Shown piece by piece: positions 54,250 through 62,913 of a DNA stretch of 64,000 nt (position 1 is its first letter; every line of letters starts with the position of its first letter). The notes under the pieces were generated by a model. The model did no database searches and was not told where the DNA came from. It saw only the letters and a list, made by a program, of their open reading frames with translations. The stretch lies in contig NZ_QXJP01000010.1 of the NCBI RefSeq assembly GCF_004115085.1, positions 1-64,000 of the forward strand, read 5' to 3'. The DNA is from Longirhabdus pacifica (GTDB taxonomy: Bacteria; Bacillota; Bacilli; Paenibacillales; DSM-105158). A program made the position numbers and the translations under genes.

Positions 54250-54684
54250 TTATCCTCCTCCTTCTTGACACAACGATAAGGTGACCTGAATGACTTTACT
54301 TTCTTTTACCCACCCTTCAGCATGAATCGTAATGACTTGTTCATCATCGTCATGATCTTCTATTTTCTTCTTAAACACGTAATGGACCTGATCTCCTGGC
54401 CCTACGGGAAGTAGAAAACGTGCTTTGATCTTTTTTTCTATCCACTTTTGTGCTTGTGTACCGTCTCCTTGACTTAACCACATTTGAGCAGACTGCTTCA
54501 TTCCTTCTACAAGCAGCATACCTGGAAAGATGCTATATGAAGGGAAGTGACCGATTAAAAACATGTCGCTACTGCTAATGTTTTTTATACTTATGGTTTC
54601 CGGTAAGGACTGGAGATCCGTCGTAAGCAGCTGGTCGAACATGATCCAAGGCTTCTCGAATGGTAATATGGCTTCCCCTCTCAT
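54250..54684 (-). CDS. FabZ-like hotdog dehydratase
   Basis: The 144-residue hotdog protein has GHFPSYSIFPGMLLVEGMKQ with His46 and Glu60, the same spacing (14) as FabZ. It should dehydrate 3-hydroxyacyl-ACP to trans-2-enoyl-ACP. The ATG overlaps the stop of the next hotdog gene by four bases. The ketoreductase that would provide its substrate lies in the first block. Confidence 0.83.
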   Translation of the reverse strand: MRGEAILPFEKPWIMFDQLLTTDLQSLPETISIKNISSSDMFLIGHFPSYSIFPGMLLVEGMKQSAQMWLSQGDGTQAQKWIEKKIKARFLLPVGPGDQVHYVFKKKIEDHDDDEQVITIHAEGWVKESKVIQVTLSLCQEGGG

Positions 54685-55115
54685 GATAATTCCACTCCTT
54701 TTTTTCCAATCGCTACCCCAAGCGTAGCTGTAATGATGCGCTGTCCATCACTGTCTGTTACTAAACCAGAAAAAACAGCTTGTTTACTGAGTATACGTAT
54801 TGGTGTTAATGCATAATTAACGGTCTGATCCCAGCGTAATGTGCTAATAATGTTTGTATCTATTTTTCCTAATAAGGGAAATTCGTTATCTTCCAGCGGC
54901 TTGGTTTCCATTTGTGCAAATAACACGGAAAGTTGAGCGAGGCCTTCTATCATGATGGTCGATGGTACATCAGGTTGTTTCCCGAGATAAGGATACATAG
55001 AGGATGGATCAAAGTGACCGTTCATTTTCTTCATTTTTATGTATGTTGTGACTTCATCCACGAAACGGAACGGAAATTGATGGGGAAGCATGTCCGTCAT
55101 ATGTTTATTATTCAT
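54681..55115 (-). CDS. Second FabZ-like hotdog protein with widened His-Glu spacing
   Basis: The 144-residue protein begins with the FabZ signature MLPHQFPFRFVDEV. Candidate catalytic residues are His34 (MNGHFDP) and Glu57 (MIEGLAQ), 23 residues apart instead of 14 because of an insertion PSSMYPYLGKQPDV. It may be a heterodimer partner, an isomerase or a thioesterase of hotdog fold. Coupling to the canonical hotdog protein suggests a joint complex. Confidence 0.7.
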   Translation of the reverse strand: MNNKHMTDMLPHQFPFRFVDEVTTYIKMKKMNGHFDPSSMYPYLGKQPDVPSTIMIEGLAQLSVLFAQMETKPLEDNEFPLLGKIDTNIISTLRWDQTVNYALTPIRILSKQAVFSGLVTDSDGQRIITATLGVAIGKKGVELS

Positions 55116-55138
55116 GATAAAGCAAACACCTTTCTGTT

Positions 55139-56056
55139 TTAAAAATTTTGAATACGTACAAAAGACTGCTGATTTGGATTTAGCATCGGGATAGCATGTT
55201 TCACCTCTTGTGCTGCTAGCTCTTCATATTGTTCTAAGCTTAAAGTCCCTAACATGAAATCAAGCAGTTTTGCTATGGAAGTCGTTGCATGCTTCTCATA
55301 GAAATAAGCATGGCTTTGTTTTATGTGTTGGATATACATGTCGTTATTTCTGTGATGAGCAATATGGGTGTTGATGGCTTGCTTACAATACACGAAAGAG
55401 GTGTGCTCCAAGAACGCTCGGTATCCAAATTCAAAATGTTCAAATCCCCATTCACGAAAAAGAGGATCGAATCCACCGATGTTTTCCCATAATGCACGTG
55501 CACAAGATAAATTGCCTGTCAACGTGCTTAACCATGCAATTGGCGAGGTGGTGTTACCGTGTTGATCAAACAGATTATATATTAATTTACAATATTGCGG
55601 AGTGCGACGATGTCGCTGATTTATTGCATTTTGTCTAGCCTTATCCATGTTTTGCTCTAAATGAGAAACGTACATTTCATCTACTTGTCCAACGACTAGG
55701 AGTGACTGATTTTTGTCCTGTGCTTTTGTTTGTGCTGTAACATGTTCTTCTATAAACGTTTCACAAGGAATACGGTCACCGTCACAAAAAATGAGCATTT
55801 CACCAGTACCTTTTTCAATACCTGTGTTTCTAGCAACTGCTCTTCCACTTCGAGGTAGAGCAAAGTATTGTAGCGGTAGTGTGGATTGAAATGACTGTAT
55901 GATGTGGGATAGATCTTCTTGCGATCCATCATCAACGACGATAATGTTGACGTTATCCATGGATGCGGTTTGTCTCGTAAAACCTTCTAACGTTAATTGA
56001 AGGGATAGTGACTGGTTATATATCGGGATAACGATATCGACACTAGGCTTCTGCAT
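55139..56056 (-). CDS. Family 2 glycosyltransferase (GT-A)
   Basis: The 305-residue enzyme has SVDIVIPIYNQSLSLQLTLE, VVDDGS, ARNTGIEKGTGEMLIFCDGD (DxD-like metal site) and the galactosyltransferase-like C-terminal piece IGGFDPLFREWGFEHFEFGY. It overlaps the ACP gene by 14 bases. Such soluble GT2 enzymes add sugars from nucleotide donors; tight coupling to an ACP suggests action on a carrier-bound chain, which is inference. Confidence 0.85.
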   Translation of the reverse strand: MQKPSVDIVIPIYNQSLSLQLTLEGFTRQTASMDNVNIIVVDDGSQEDLSHIIQSFQSTLPLQYFALPRSGRAVARNTGIEKGTGEMLIFCDGDRIPCETFIEEHVTAQTKAQDKNQSLLVVGQVDEMYVSHLEQNMDKARQNAINQRHRRTPQYCKLIYNLFDQHGNTTSPIAWLSTLTGNLSCARALWENIGGFDPLFREWGFEHFEFGYRAFLEHTSFVYCKQAINTHIAHHRNNDMYIQHIKQSHAYFYEKHATTSIAKLLDFMLGTLSLEQYEELAAQEVKHAIPMLNPNQQSFVRIQNF

Positions 56057-56285
56057 GGGACACCATGGTAACGATATCTTTTAACGTTACATCTGCACGA
56101 ATATCTAGCATTTCATCTGGAACCGTAATCTCTAACGTTTCTTCTAGTAGTACAATAAATTCCATATAGCGTAAGGAATCAAATCCGATATCATACATAT
56201 TCTGATCGTCATGTATTTGCTCATATGGTAATGTGCCGCAACCGTCCTTACTGAGCAATTGAAATATGATCTCTTTTTTGTCCAT
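56043..56285 (-). CDS. Acyl carrier protein (first gene of second block)
   Basis: The 80-residue carrier has GFDSLRYMEFIVLLEE with Ser37. AGGAGG is present upstream of the ATG. It starts the minus-strand operon that runs to 49953. The 56286-56463 gap is the divergent promoter region between it and the SRPBCC-PDZ gene; I could not define a convincing -35/-10 pair there. Confidence 0.9.
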   Translation of the reverse strand: MDKKEIIFQLLSKDGCGTLPYEQIHDDQNMYDIGFDSLRYMEFIVLLEETLEITVPDEMLDIRADVTLKDIVTMVSHAEA

Positions 56286-56463
56286 GTTTCGTTAATCCCT
56301 CCTATGATTGCAAATGGTGAGGTGCGATGATTAACCACATTATAGTCTCGTTGTTGTTTGTATTACTCAGCTTTCATTGCCGCGAGATGGTAAGCTAATT
56401 CCTAGTATGTAAGCGGCTTACTACTACATAATAAAGAGAATAGAATGAATGGGGGTTGAAATC

Positions 56464-57303
56464 ATGTTAAAAAATAAGAGTAAGTTTACTACTTCTATAT
56501 ATATTGAATCTAGTATAGATTTTATTTGGTGGTATATCGCTACACCAGAAGGAATGAACGGATATTTGACGGATAAAGTGACAACAAAAAATGGAAAAGA
56601 CTGCATTGAAGCTGGTGAACAAGTGGAGATAGTTATCGGAGATATGATTAATGAAGCGACCTGTATCATTAGTGAAGCCCCGCATGTGTTTCGCTTAAAA
56701 GACCACTTCCGAACGTTATTTGCAGATGACACTTATTTTGATTACGAATTGACCACCACATTTTCATTATATGAAATGGATCAAATGACAAAAGTGGTCG
56801 TGACGGTGGAAGGATACGATGAACAGCATGAGTTAATGCAGTGGCTAAAAGATTGCGGGGAATTAGGCTGGAAACAGTCTTTATTTAATTTAAAGAATGT
56901 ATTGGAGCTAGGATTAGATTTACGTTATGATATTTTCGGTTATCCTCGATTGGGAGTTTGTAATTATACTGCAAGTGCACAACAATTAAAGAGACAAGGG
57001 CTAGATCATGAAACGATACAAGGTAATGTGTTAATGGAAGTATTTTCAGATGGGCCTGCTGCTAAAGCAGGCTTAAAAAAAGGAGATATCGTCATCAACA
57101 TTGGTGATCATACTGTTCCTACTTATCACGCATTTGTAAAAGCACTTGCCTTATCTTTTCAACAATCCAAACATATCGATATGGTGTATTATCGAAATAG
57201 AGAAAGAAAAGAAACGACAGCTGTATTATCCGAAGATAAGAAATTTACAGGGTTAGTTACTCCAGATGATGACTCCATCGAAAAAATTAAACAGAGAAAG
57301 TAA
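56464..57303 (+). CDS. SRPBCC (AHSA1-like) domain fused to a PDZ domain
   Basis: The 279-residue protein has an N-terminal SRPBCC/START-like ligand-binding domain (IYIESSIDFIWWYIATPEG to NLKNVLELG, about 1-145). A PDZ domain follows at about 175-250 (NVLMEVFSDGPAAKAGLKKGDIVINIG). GGGGGT lies eight bases before ATG 56464. SRPBCC domains bind hydrophobic molecules and occur as polyketide cyclases; PDZ domains bind peptide C-termini. It is divergent from the second block and could be linked to it, but evidence is positional only. Confidence 0.75.
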   Translation: MLKNKSKFTTSIYIESSIDFIWWYIATPEGMNGYLTDKVTTKNGKDCIEAGEQVEIVIGDMINEATCIISEAPHVFRLKDHFRTLFADDTYFDYELTTTFSLYEMDQMTKVVVTVEGYDEQHELMQWLKDCGELGWKQSLFNLKNVLELGLDLRYDIFGYPRLGVCNYTASAQQLKRQGLDHETIQGNVLMEVFSDGPAAKAGLKKGDIVINIGDHTVPTYHAFVKALALSFQQSKHIDMVYYRNRERKETTAVLSEDKKFTGLVTPDDDSIEKIKQRK

Positions 57304-57336
57304 TGTAATCCTATCTTCATATGACTAAGGATTCTG

Positions 57337-57798
57337 CTAAATTCCTAACAAGATGAGAAATAAGTACATGATTACTGGTACTCCTCCCATTACCGTTCCA
57401 ATGATACCGAATACTTTTTTAGTGTTTTTTATTACTAATGAAGCTATCCCTAGCCCTAATCCAGTAATGGTAAGGAGGAAACCCATTAAGAATAGAATGA
57501 TAAACACAAATCCAGTCACAATGTAATCTGTTTGTTGTTCTTCTGGCTGCATATTAATAATTAATTGCTCCTGAGAAGTAAAGTACGTTGCAATACTTAA
57601 AATAATCATAATAACGATAGCGTTAAGCACGCCTAAAATAAATGAAGCTATCCCTAATTTGGAATGTTTTACTGGAATATCGTTTAACGTTGCTGGGGCC
57701 TCACTCATTCCTTGGAAAGGTTGCTCTGTGGAAAGAGCATTGGAATCAAAAGGATTTGAAGCGAAAGGATTTTGATGTTCTGGTGGTGTTGTAGTCAA
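57337..57798 (-). CDS. DUF4190-type membrane protein
   Basis: The 153-residue protein has a polar N-terminus rich in Asn and Pro, then three to four membrane segments with the GIASFILGVLNAI and LGIASLVIKNTKKVFGIIG motifs typical of DUF4190 proteins in Bacillota. Function is unknown. Confidence 0.75.
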   Translation of the reverse strand: MTTTPPEHQNPFASNPFDSNALSTEQPFQGMSEAPATLNDIPVKHSKLGIASFILGVLNAIVIMIILSIATYFTSQEQLIINMQPEEQQTDYIVTGFVFIILFLMGFLLTITGLGLGIASLVIKNTKKVFGIIGTVMGGVPVIMYLFLILLGI

Positions 57799-57910
57799 AT
57801 CATCTACCTCTTTCTATTATGTATTCAATAGGGCTTATCCTCTTTGCTTTTACTCATCGTTTAGTATATTTAATATAACATGTGTTTAAGAAAATGTTAA
57901 CGCAGAAACA

Positions 57911-57947
57911 AAAAAATCAACACCACCATTGGTGCTTGATTTTTTTT
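57911..57947. terminator. Orphan bidirectional terminator-like hairpin in a divergent gap
   Basis: AAAAAATCAA, CACCA, loop CCAT, TGGTG and TTGATTTTTTT form a terminator-like structure. It lies between two divergently transcribed genes where no transcript should end. The remaining gap 57799-58251 is AT-rich with no gene I can support. Confidence 0.6.
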
Positions 57948-58251
57948 GTCTCGTACGATATCAGCATAAATGAATACAGTAGATAAAAAATTGTAATAAA
58001 ATGTAGATTTAAAAGTTATTATTTAACATAAAAACGATATAATAGGCATAAATTCTTTATTATTATTTAAAATTTTCCAATACATTATGTTGAAACCTGT
58101 TTACTAAATTAATGAAATAGTGTATTGTTTTAATACGTTTAATCATTTGTGATTGGTTTTGTAATTGCTTACATATCCTATATTTATCAAGTTCTTCACA
58201 ACTTTCGTTTTTGTAATTTTTATAACAGAACATAACTTATTAGGAGAGAGA

Positions 58252-59430
58252 GTGATTTCTTTGGTTCAACAGAGCAAGAGACTACCACTAATTGATATGA
58301 TACGTGGATTTGCTATTTTGGGAACATTGGGAACTAATATTTGGATTTTTGCTCATCTTGGAGATATTTCTTTTATTTCTACTAGCAACTATTCAGAATG
58401 GTGGTCATTCAATGATTTGCTTAGAATGATTGTTTTATTTTTTGTAAATGGAAAATTATTAGGTTTGTTGACTATAATGTTTGGTGTTGGTTTAGAAATG
58501 AAGTATCAGCAGTCGATTAGGAAAGGTAATGCTTGGCCTGGTATTTACTTATGGACTGTTGCATTTTTGTTCGTAGAAGGTTGTATTCACTACATATTAG
58601 TGATGGAATATGATATTTTAATGAGTTATGCTGTAACTGCACTTATTATATCTTTTATTGTCAGAGCTGGGGAGTCAGTAATAAATAAAGCGATGGTTAT
58701 CACTGGTACTTTTCATGTTCTCATGTTACTTTCAGTTGTAATTGCTATATTACTGGGTGGCATTGACACTACACTTACTAATTCTAAAACTCTAACATCG
58801 CTCTATCAGTACGGTTCTTGGTTTGAACAAATACAATATCGATTAGATAATTTTTTATTTTATAGACTGGAGTCTATTGTCATCATTCCTATGAATATAT
58901 TTTTATTTTTATTAGGAGTGAAGTTTATGCGTCATGGTGTATTCTCACAAGATGAAAACGGACGCCATAAACGCAAAAAACTATTTCAAATTGGTATTTT
59001 CATAGGGTTACCACTAAATCTTTTAATTTTTGTTCCAGGTGGCATTTTTGATTACCCTGCACGTTATTTATTCGCCCCAATATTATCTTTAGGTTATATT
59101 GGCATGTGGAGTTTCTTCATTCGTTTTACAAAGTTAAATTGGTTGTGGTATCGTTTTGGGGAAGTTGGTAAAATGTCATTAAGTAGCTATGTATTACAAA
59201 ATATTATAGCCTCTATTATATTTTACGGTTGGGGATTGAGTTTAGGAGGCAAACTAAATAGTATTGAAATCATTAGTATTTGGATTGCACTTTCATGTGT
59301 ACAACTTTACTTAGCACCAATTATCATCAAGCATTTCAAATATGGTCCGATGGAATTTATTCGCAAGCATACCATTCAATATATCGTACAAAAGCAAGCA
59401 AAGCATTCCAATCATAGTGAAAGATATTAA
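58252..59430 (+). CDS. DUF418-family membrane protein (YeiB type)
   Basis: The 392-residue protein begins with the family signature RLPLIDMIRGFAILGTLGTN and has about ten membrane helices. The C-terminal DUF418 part includes FGEVGKMSLSSYVLQNI. It is related to membrane acyltransferase-like (DUF1624/OpgC) proteins. AGGAGAGAGA directly precedes the GTG at 58252; the ATG at 58165 is far from any ribosome site. Confidence 0.8.
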   Translation: MISLVQQSKRLPLIDMIRGFAILGTLGTNIWIFAHLGDISFISTSNYSEWWSFNDLLRMIVLFFVNGKLLGLLTIMFGVGLEMKYQQSIRKGNAWPGIYLWTVAFLFVEGCIHYILVMEYDILMSYAVTALIISFIVRAGESVINKAMVITGTFHVLMLLSVVIAILLGGIDTTLTNSKTLTSLYQYGSWFEQIQYRLDNFLFYRLESIVIIPMNIFLFLLGVKFMRHGVFSQDENGRHKRKKLFQIGIFIGLPLNLLIFVPGGIFDYPARYLFAPILSLGYIGMWSFFIRFTKLNWLWYRFGEVGKMSLSSYVLQNIIASIIFYGWGLSLGGKLNSIEIISIWIALSCVQLYLAPIIIKHFKYGPMEFIRKHTIQYIVQKQAKHSNHSERY

Positions 59431-59474
59431 TTCAGACTTCCTGTATGATATCTGAAAACTCATTATTTCATTTT

Positions 59475-59513
59475 AAAAAAATCAAGTCCCTTATAAGGGA
59501 CTTGATTTTTTTT
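59475..59513. terminator. Bidirectional terminator
   Basis: AAAAAATCAAGTCCCTTA and its complement form a nearly perfect palindrome between two convergent genes. Confidence 0.9.
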
Positions 59514-61002
59514 ATGCATTAAGTTCAGAAAGCTTGCTTTCTAGTGAATTAAACTTGGTATAGATGTTTTCCATTCCTTCTTTTTGATTCATGACTAAAT
59601 TCCGTACTTGTTCAATGCCTGCTTTGTTTTGCTGTGTAATAGCCGAGTTCGTTTCTGCTTTTGCGCCTACTTCTTGCAACATCGCTTGTACGTTGGTAAT
59701 AAATTCTTGCAAACTTCTCGTTTTCTCATGGAAGTTTTCCATGTGCGTCGTGATCGTGTCGAAAAGTTCTTTTACTTCTCCCATGCCCTCACGATTTTTG
59801 ACGATATCTTGTTGAGAACGTGAAATAATTTCATAACTTTTTTGCGTATCTGTTCTAATCGTTAATAGCATTTCTGAAATGTTATTCGAAGCTTCTTTAG
59901 AGGATTCCGCTAACTGTTTAATTTCTGTTGCAACAACAGCAAACCCTTTTCCATGCTCTCCTGCTCTTGCTGCTTCAATCGATGCATTTAATGACAATAA
60001 ATTTGTTTTTGAAGCAATGTCAGAGATCGTTGTAATAATTTTTTCTATAGATTCCGTTCTATTCTCTAAATTCTTCATGATGTTCGTGGTCGTTTCGATA
60101 TTGCTGTTAAATGCTTCAAGATCATTTTCCAGCAATTGTATACGCTCTCCACTTTCTATTGTTGCATCTTTTGTGGATTGAATGTAGTTGTTCATCTGTA
60201 CAGCAGAGTGCGTCATATCATCTACTTTTTCATTTGTCGTTTCCATTTCCATATAAATAGCTTCCGTTTGATCAGATTGAACAACATACGATTTGGAAAT
60301 GTCCTCAATAGATTCAAAGATGTCGGCTGCCGCTTGGTTAACCACTTCAGTATCACTGTTTAGTTCTTGCTGATATTGTTTAACTAAATCAATAGAAGAT
60401 TTAATATGACTTAGTACAACTTTCAACTCTTCTTGATTTTTCTCTGCTTTCATTTTCTGAACTTGTAGATCCTCTTGCATCTTTTGATTAAAACTAGATT
60501 GCAATAACGTAACGAGTGTAACAAAAGAAAAAGGCATGACAAGATACAGGATATCAGAATCAGATAAGTTAGAACTTACTATACTGTCGTTATAAGTTAA
60601 AATTAAAGCTAAAGTAATCACATAACTAAAAACATTAATCATTTTATCTTGATATATACTTACAATAGAAACAAAAACAAAAAAGAATAAAAGATTAATA
60701 ATATGTGGTTCGTTAATCATAACTAGTGCTAAAAAAACAGAAATAATAGCTACCGTTACATATTTTATAATTTGATGTGTTTTTAATAAACTAGTTTTAA
60801 ACAAAGTAATATTTTTATATATAACGAATGCTAACGGTAGGATAATAACAACCATTATTCCTATTAATTGTAGTATGGAAATAATATCTTTTTGAACAAA
60901 AAAATTAAAAATCTGTGTAAATGTTACGAGTAGTCCAAATACGGTAATGCACCAAATGTTTCTTTTTTTCGATAATGATATTGCATGATCTGCTCCACTC
61001 AA
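59512..61002 (-). CDS. Methyl-accepting chemoreceptor-like protein with six membrane segments
   Basis: The 496-residue protein has about six N-terminal transmembrane helices (to about residue 180), no extracellular sensor domain, and a cytoplasmic signalling domain. The latter has the hairpin tip IASKTNLLSLNASIEAARAG then EHGKGFAVVATEIKQLA. The TTG start at 61002 has GGAGG nine bases upstream. It follows two GNAT genes in the same operon. A receptor with a polytopic N-terminus suits sensing of membrane-soluble or membrane-state signals. Confidence 0.85.
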   Translation of the reverse strand: MSGADHAISLSKKRNIWCITVFGLLVTFTQIFNFFVQKDIISILQLIGIMVVIILPLAFVIYKNITLFKTSLLKTHQIIKYVTVAIISVFLALVMINEPHIINLLFFFVFVSIVSIYQDKMINVFSYVITLALILTYNDSIVSSNLSDSDILYLVMPFSFVTLVTLLQSSFNQKMQEDLQVQKMKAEKNQEELKVVLSHIKSSIDLVKQYQQELNSDTEVVNQAAADIFESIEDISKSYVVQSDQTEAIYMEMETTNEKVDDMTHSAVQMNNYIQSTKDATIESGERIQLLENDLEAFNSNIETTTNIMKNLENRTESIEKIITTISDIASKTNLLSLNASIEAARAGEHGKGFAVVATEIKQLAESSKEASNNISEMLLTIRTDTQKSYEIISRSQQDIVKNREGMGEVKELFDTITTHMENFHEKTRSLQEFITNVQAMLQEVGAKAETNSAITQQNKAGIEQVRNLVMNQKEGMENIYTKFNSLESKLSELNA

Positions 61003-61019
61003 CTTGAGAAACCTCCACT

Positions 61020-61556
61020 TCATTTTGCTTTCACTGGTTCAGGTATCCACTTATCACGATACCTTTCACTTTGTTTATTTTGATATACATGTGCGACGTC
61101 GATCAGCGTAGGAATAACTTTGCCTCCTTTATACATAAAAGGCTCACTTGTCATCTCTACTATTAAATTTAATTTATTTTTTAGCAAATAAAAAACCTCT
61201 TCACTCGTTAACGAAACACAGTGGGTCATCTGATGTCTTTCACCGTAGTCCATGGCCACTTCCATAATCACAGGCGTTAACTTACCTCTGTATTCTGGTA
61301 AGATAGCAAAACCATCCACCTCGAAAATAGCAGGGTACGTATCGATAGCTTTTTTGAAAAGCTGCTTAGACTCGTCTCTCATTTTCTCATACGGTGTTAT
61401 TTCACATGTACCACCGGCCGTATCGCTGTCCACCAGCATAAGATATTTTTCTGATCTTTCATTATGTTCAATTTCAAACCCTTGTTCTTTCCAACAAGCA
61501 TCTTTAATTTGATAGAATTGTTGTGACATTTCTTCGTTATTTACTAGTTTATACAT
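61020..61556 (-). CDS. GNAT protein of autoinducer-synthase-like type, copy 1
   Basis: The 178-residue protein has the pattern YQIKDACWKEQGFEIE, GGTCEITPY and EVDGFAILPEYRGKL, which resembles LuxI/FeeM-type acyltransferases (R/K near the start, then GxxR-like strand and a VxRFAIxPEYRGK segment). AGGAGG lies seven bases before the ATG. It is about half identical to the next gene by eye. Its reaction is unknown; N-acylation of an amino acid or amine is one option. Confidence 0.6.
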   Translation of the reverse strand: MYKLVNNEEMSQQFYQIKDACWKEQGFEIEHNERSEKYLMLVDSDTAGGTCEITPYEKMRDESKQLFKKAIDTYPAIFEVDGFAILPEYRGKLTPVIMEVAMDYGERHQMTHCVSLTSEEVFYLLKNKLNLIVEMTSEPFMYKGGKVIPTLIDVAHVYQNKQSERYRDKWIPEPVKAK

Positions 61557-61624
61557 GAGAACACCTCCTTTTCTTACATATCGGAAAGAAACAAGTTATT
61601 TATAAATGTTTTGCATGTCTTCCT

Positions 61625-62152
61625 TTACTTCATTGCTACTGTCTTGCGCATCCATCTGTAACGGCGGTTCTCTTTGCTGCTGTATACATCCTGTACATCA
61701 AAGCCAATGGGTATTGTTAACCCACCTTTATAGATAAAATTTTCACCTACTTTGTCCACCATTAAATTTAATTTTTTCACTAAATAATACACTTCTTCGC
61801 TTGCTAACGAAACACAATGGGTTAGTCCATGTTTTTCACCGTAATCAACAATGAGTTTCATAACTATGAGTGCTAGTTTTCCCCTTTGTTCAGGTAATAT
61901 AGCAAATCCGTCCACTTCAAAAATGGAAGGATATGTATCATAAGCTTGTTTAAAAACATGTTTGGACTCGTCTCTCATTTTTTCATAGGGAGTAAACTCA
62001 CAAGTACCTCCTGCAATACCGGCATTCGTATAAATGAGGTATTTTTCTGATTGCTCGTGATGTTCGATCTCATATCCAGCTTCTGTCCAACAAGCATCTT
62101 TAATCTCATAAAATTGTTTTAACATTTCATTATTATTTACTTTTTTATACAT
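61625..62152 (-). CDS. GNAT protein of autoinducer-synthase-like type, copy 2
   Basis: The 175-residue paralogue has YEIKDACWTEAGYEIEH, GGTCEFTPYEKMRDESK and FEVDGFAILPEQRGKL. GGAGG precedes ATG 62152. It leads the operon GNAT-GNAT-chemoreceptor. The tandem pair may act as a heterodimer or make related products. Confidence 0.6.
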   Translation of the reverse strand: MYKKVNNNEMLKQFYEIKDACWTEAGYEIEHHEQSEKYLIYTNAGIAGGTCEFTPYEKMRDESKHVFKQAYDTYPSIFEVDGFAILPEQRGKLALIVMKLIVDYGEKHGLTHCVSLASEEVYYLVKKLNLMVDKVGENFIYKGGLTIPIGFDVQDVYSSKENRRYRWMRKTVAMK

Positions 62153-62341
62153 GGTATTACCTCCACTTAGTAAGTTCGGCAAGAAACACTAAAATTATAA
62201 AATAATTGTTGCTGTATTAAAAGATTCATTTATACAAAATAGGATAATTATGGTTAAAATATAGTTTATATTTGTTGAACATTGGATAAATAAAGTGAAA
62301 AATCTATTACTTTTATATATATGTGTCATATCTATGTAAAC

Positions 62342-62377
62342 AAAAAAATCAAGTCTATGTTGCCTACTTGATTTTTT
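62342..62377 (-). terminator. Terminator of the VOC-family gene
   Basis: AAAAAAATCAAGT pairs with ACTTGATTTTTT around a short loop; it follows the stop at 62438 on the minus strand. Confidence 0.75.
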
Positions 62378-62437
62378 ATCGGAAAATGTTCACTATTTTT
62401 TTAGTAGAATTTATAATATTTTAGTAAATGTTTAAAA

Positions 62438-62812
62438 TTATTTTACATGTCTTTCTATCATTTCGATTCGGTTGCCAAATGGATCATGCAAATAGATTCG
62501 ATCTGCAAAGGGTAGGTTTTTATCTTCGATGTAAGGGATCTGTTGTTCTTTTACATGATGTATCAACGTTTCAAGGTGATGAACGTGTAGCGCGGGATGA
62601 GCCTTTTTTGCAGGAATGAAGTGGTCTTCTACTCCTAAATGAAGTTCAATATGACCTGATTTGAACCATACTCCACCTCTATGTTGTAAAGCAATTGGCT
62701 TTTCTATTTCCACAAAACCTAATAGATTGACATAGAACAACCTTGCTTCTTCTTCTTTTCCTTTGGGCATGGCTAGTTGAACATGATCAAGATGAGTGAA
62801 AAATTCGTTCAT
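62438..62812 (-). CDS. VOC-family (glyoxalase/dioxygenase superfamily) protein
   Basis: The 124-residue protein has the betaalphabetabetabeta pattern of a VOC domain: HLDHVQLAMPKGKEEEARLF then YVNLLGFVEIEKP, HIELHLGVED and FADRIYLHDPFGNRIEMIE. Candidate metal ligands are His8, His55-57 region and the final Glu. The family includes glyoxalases and fosfomycin-resistance-like enzymes; the substrate is unknown. Confidence 0.85.
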   Translation of the reverse strand: MNEFFTHLDHVQLAMPKGKEEEARLFYVNLLGFVEIEKPIALQHRGGVWFKSGHIELHLGVEDHFIPAKKAHPALHVHHLETLIHHVKEQQIPYIEDKNLPFADRIYLHDPFGNRIEMIERHVK

Positions 62813-62913
62813 AATAATACTTCAACTCCCTTCATCTCTTAGTATATCATGAGATGGAAGAGAATTTTCACGGTCAAAATCGTGGTATGATAACAAAAAG
62901 GAGGGCGTTCAAC

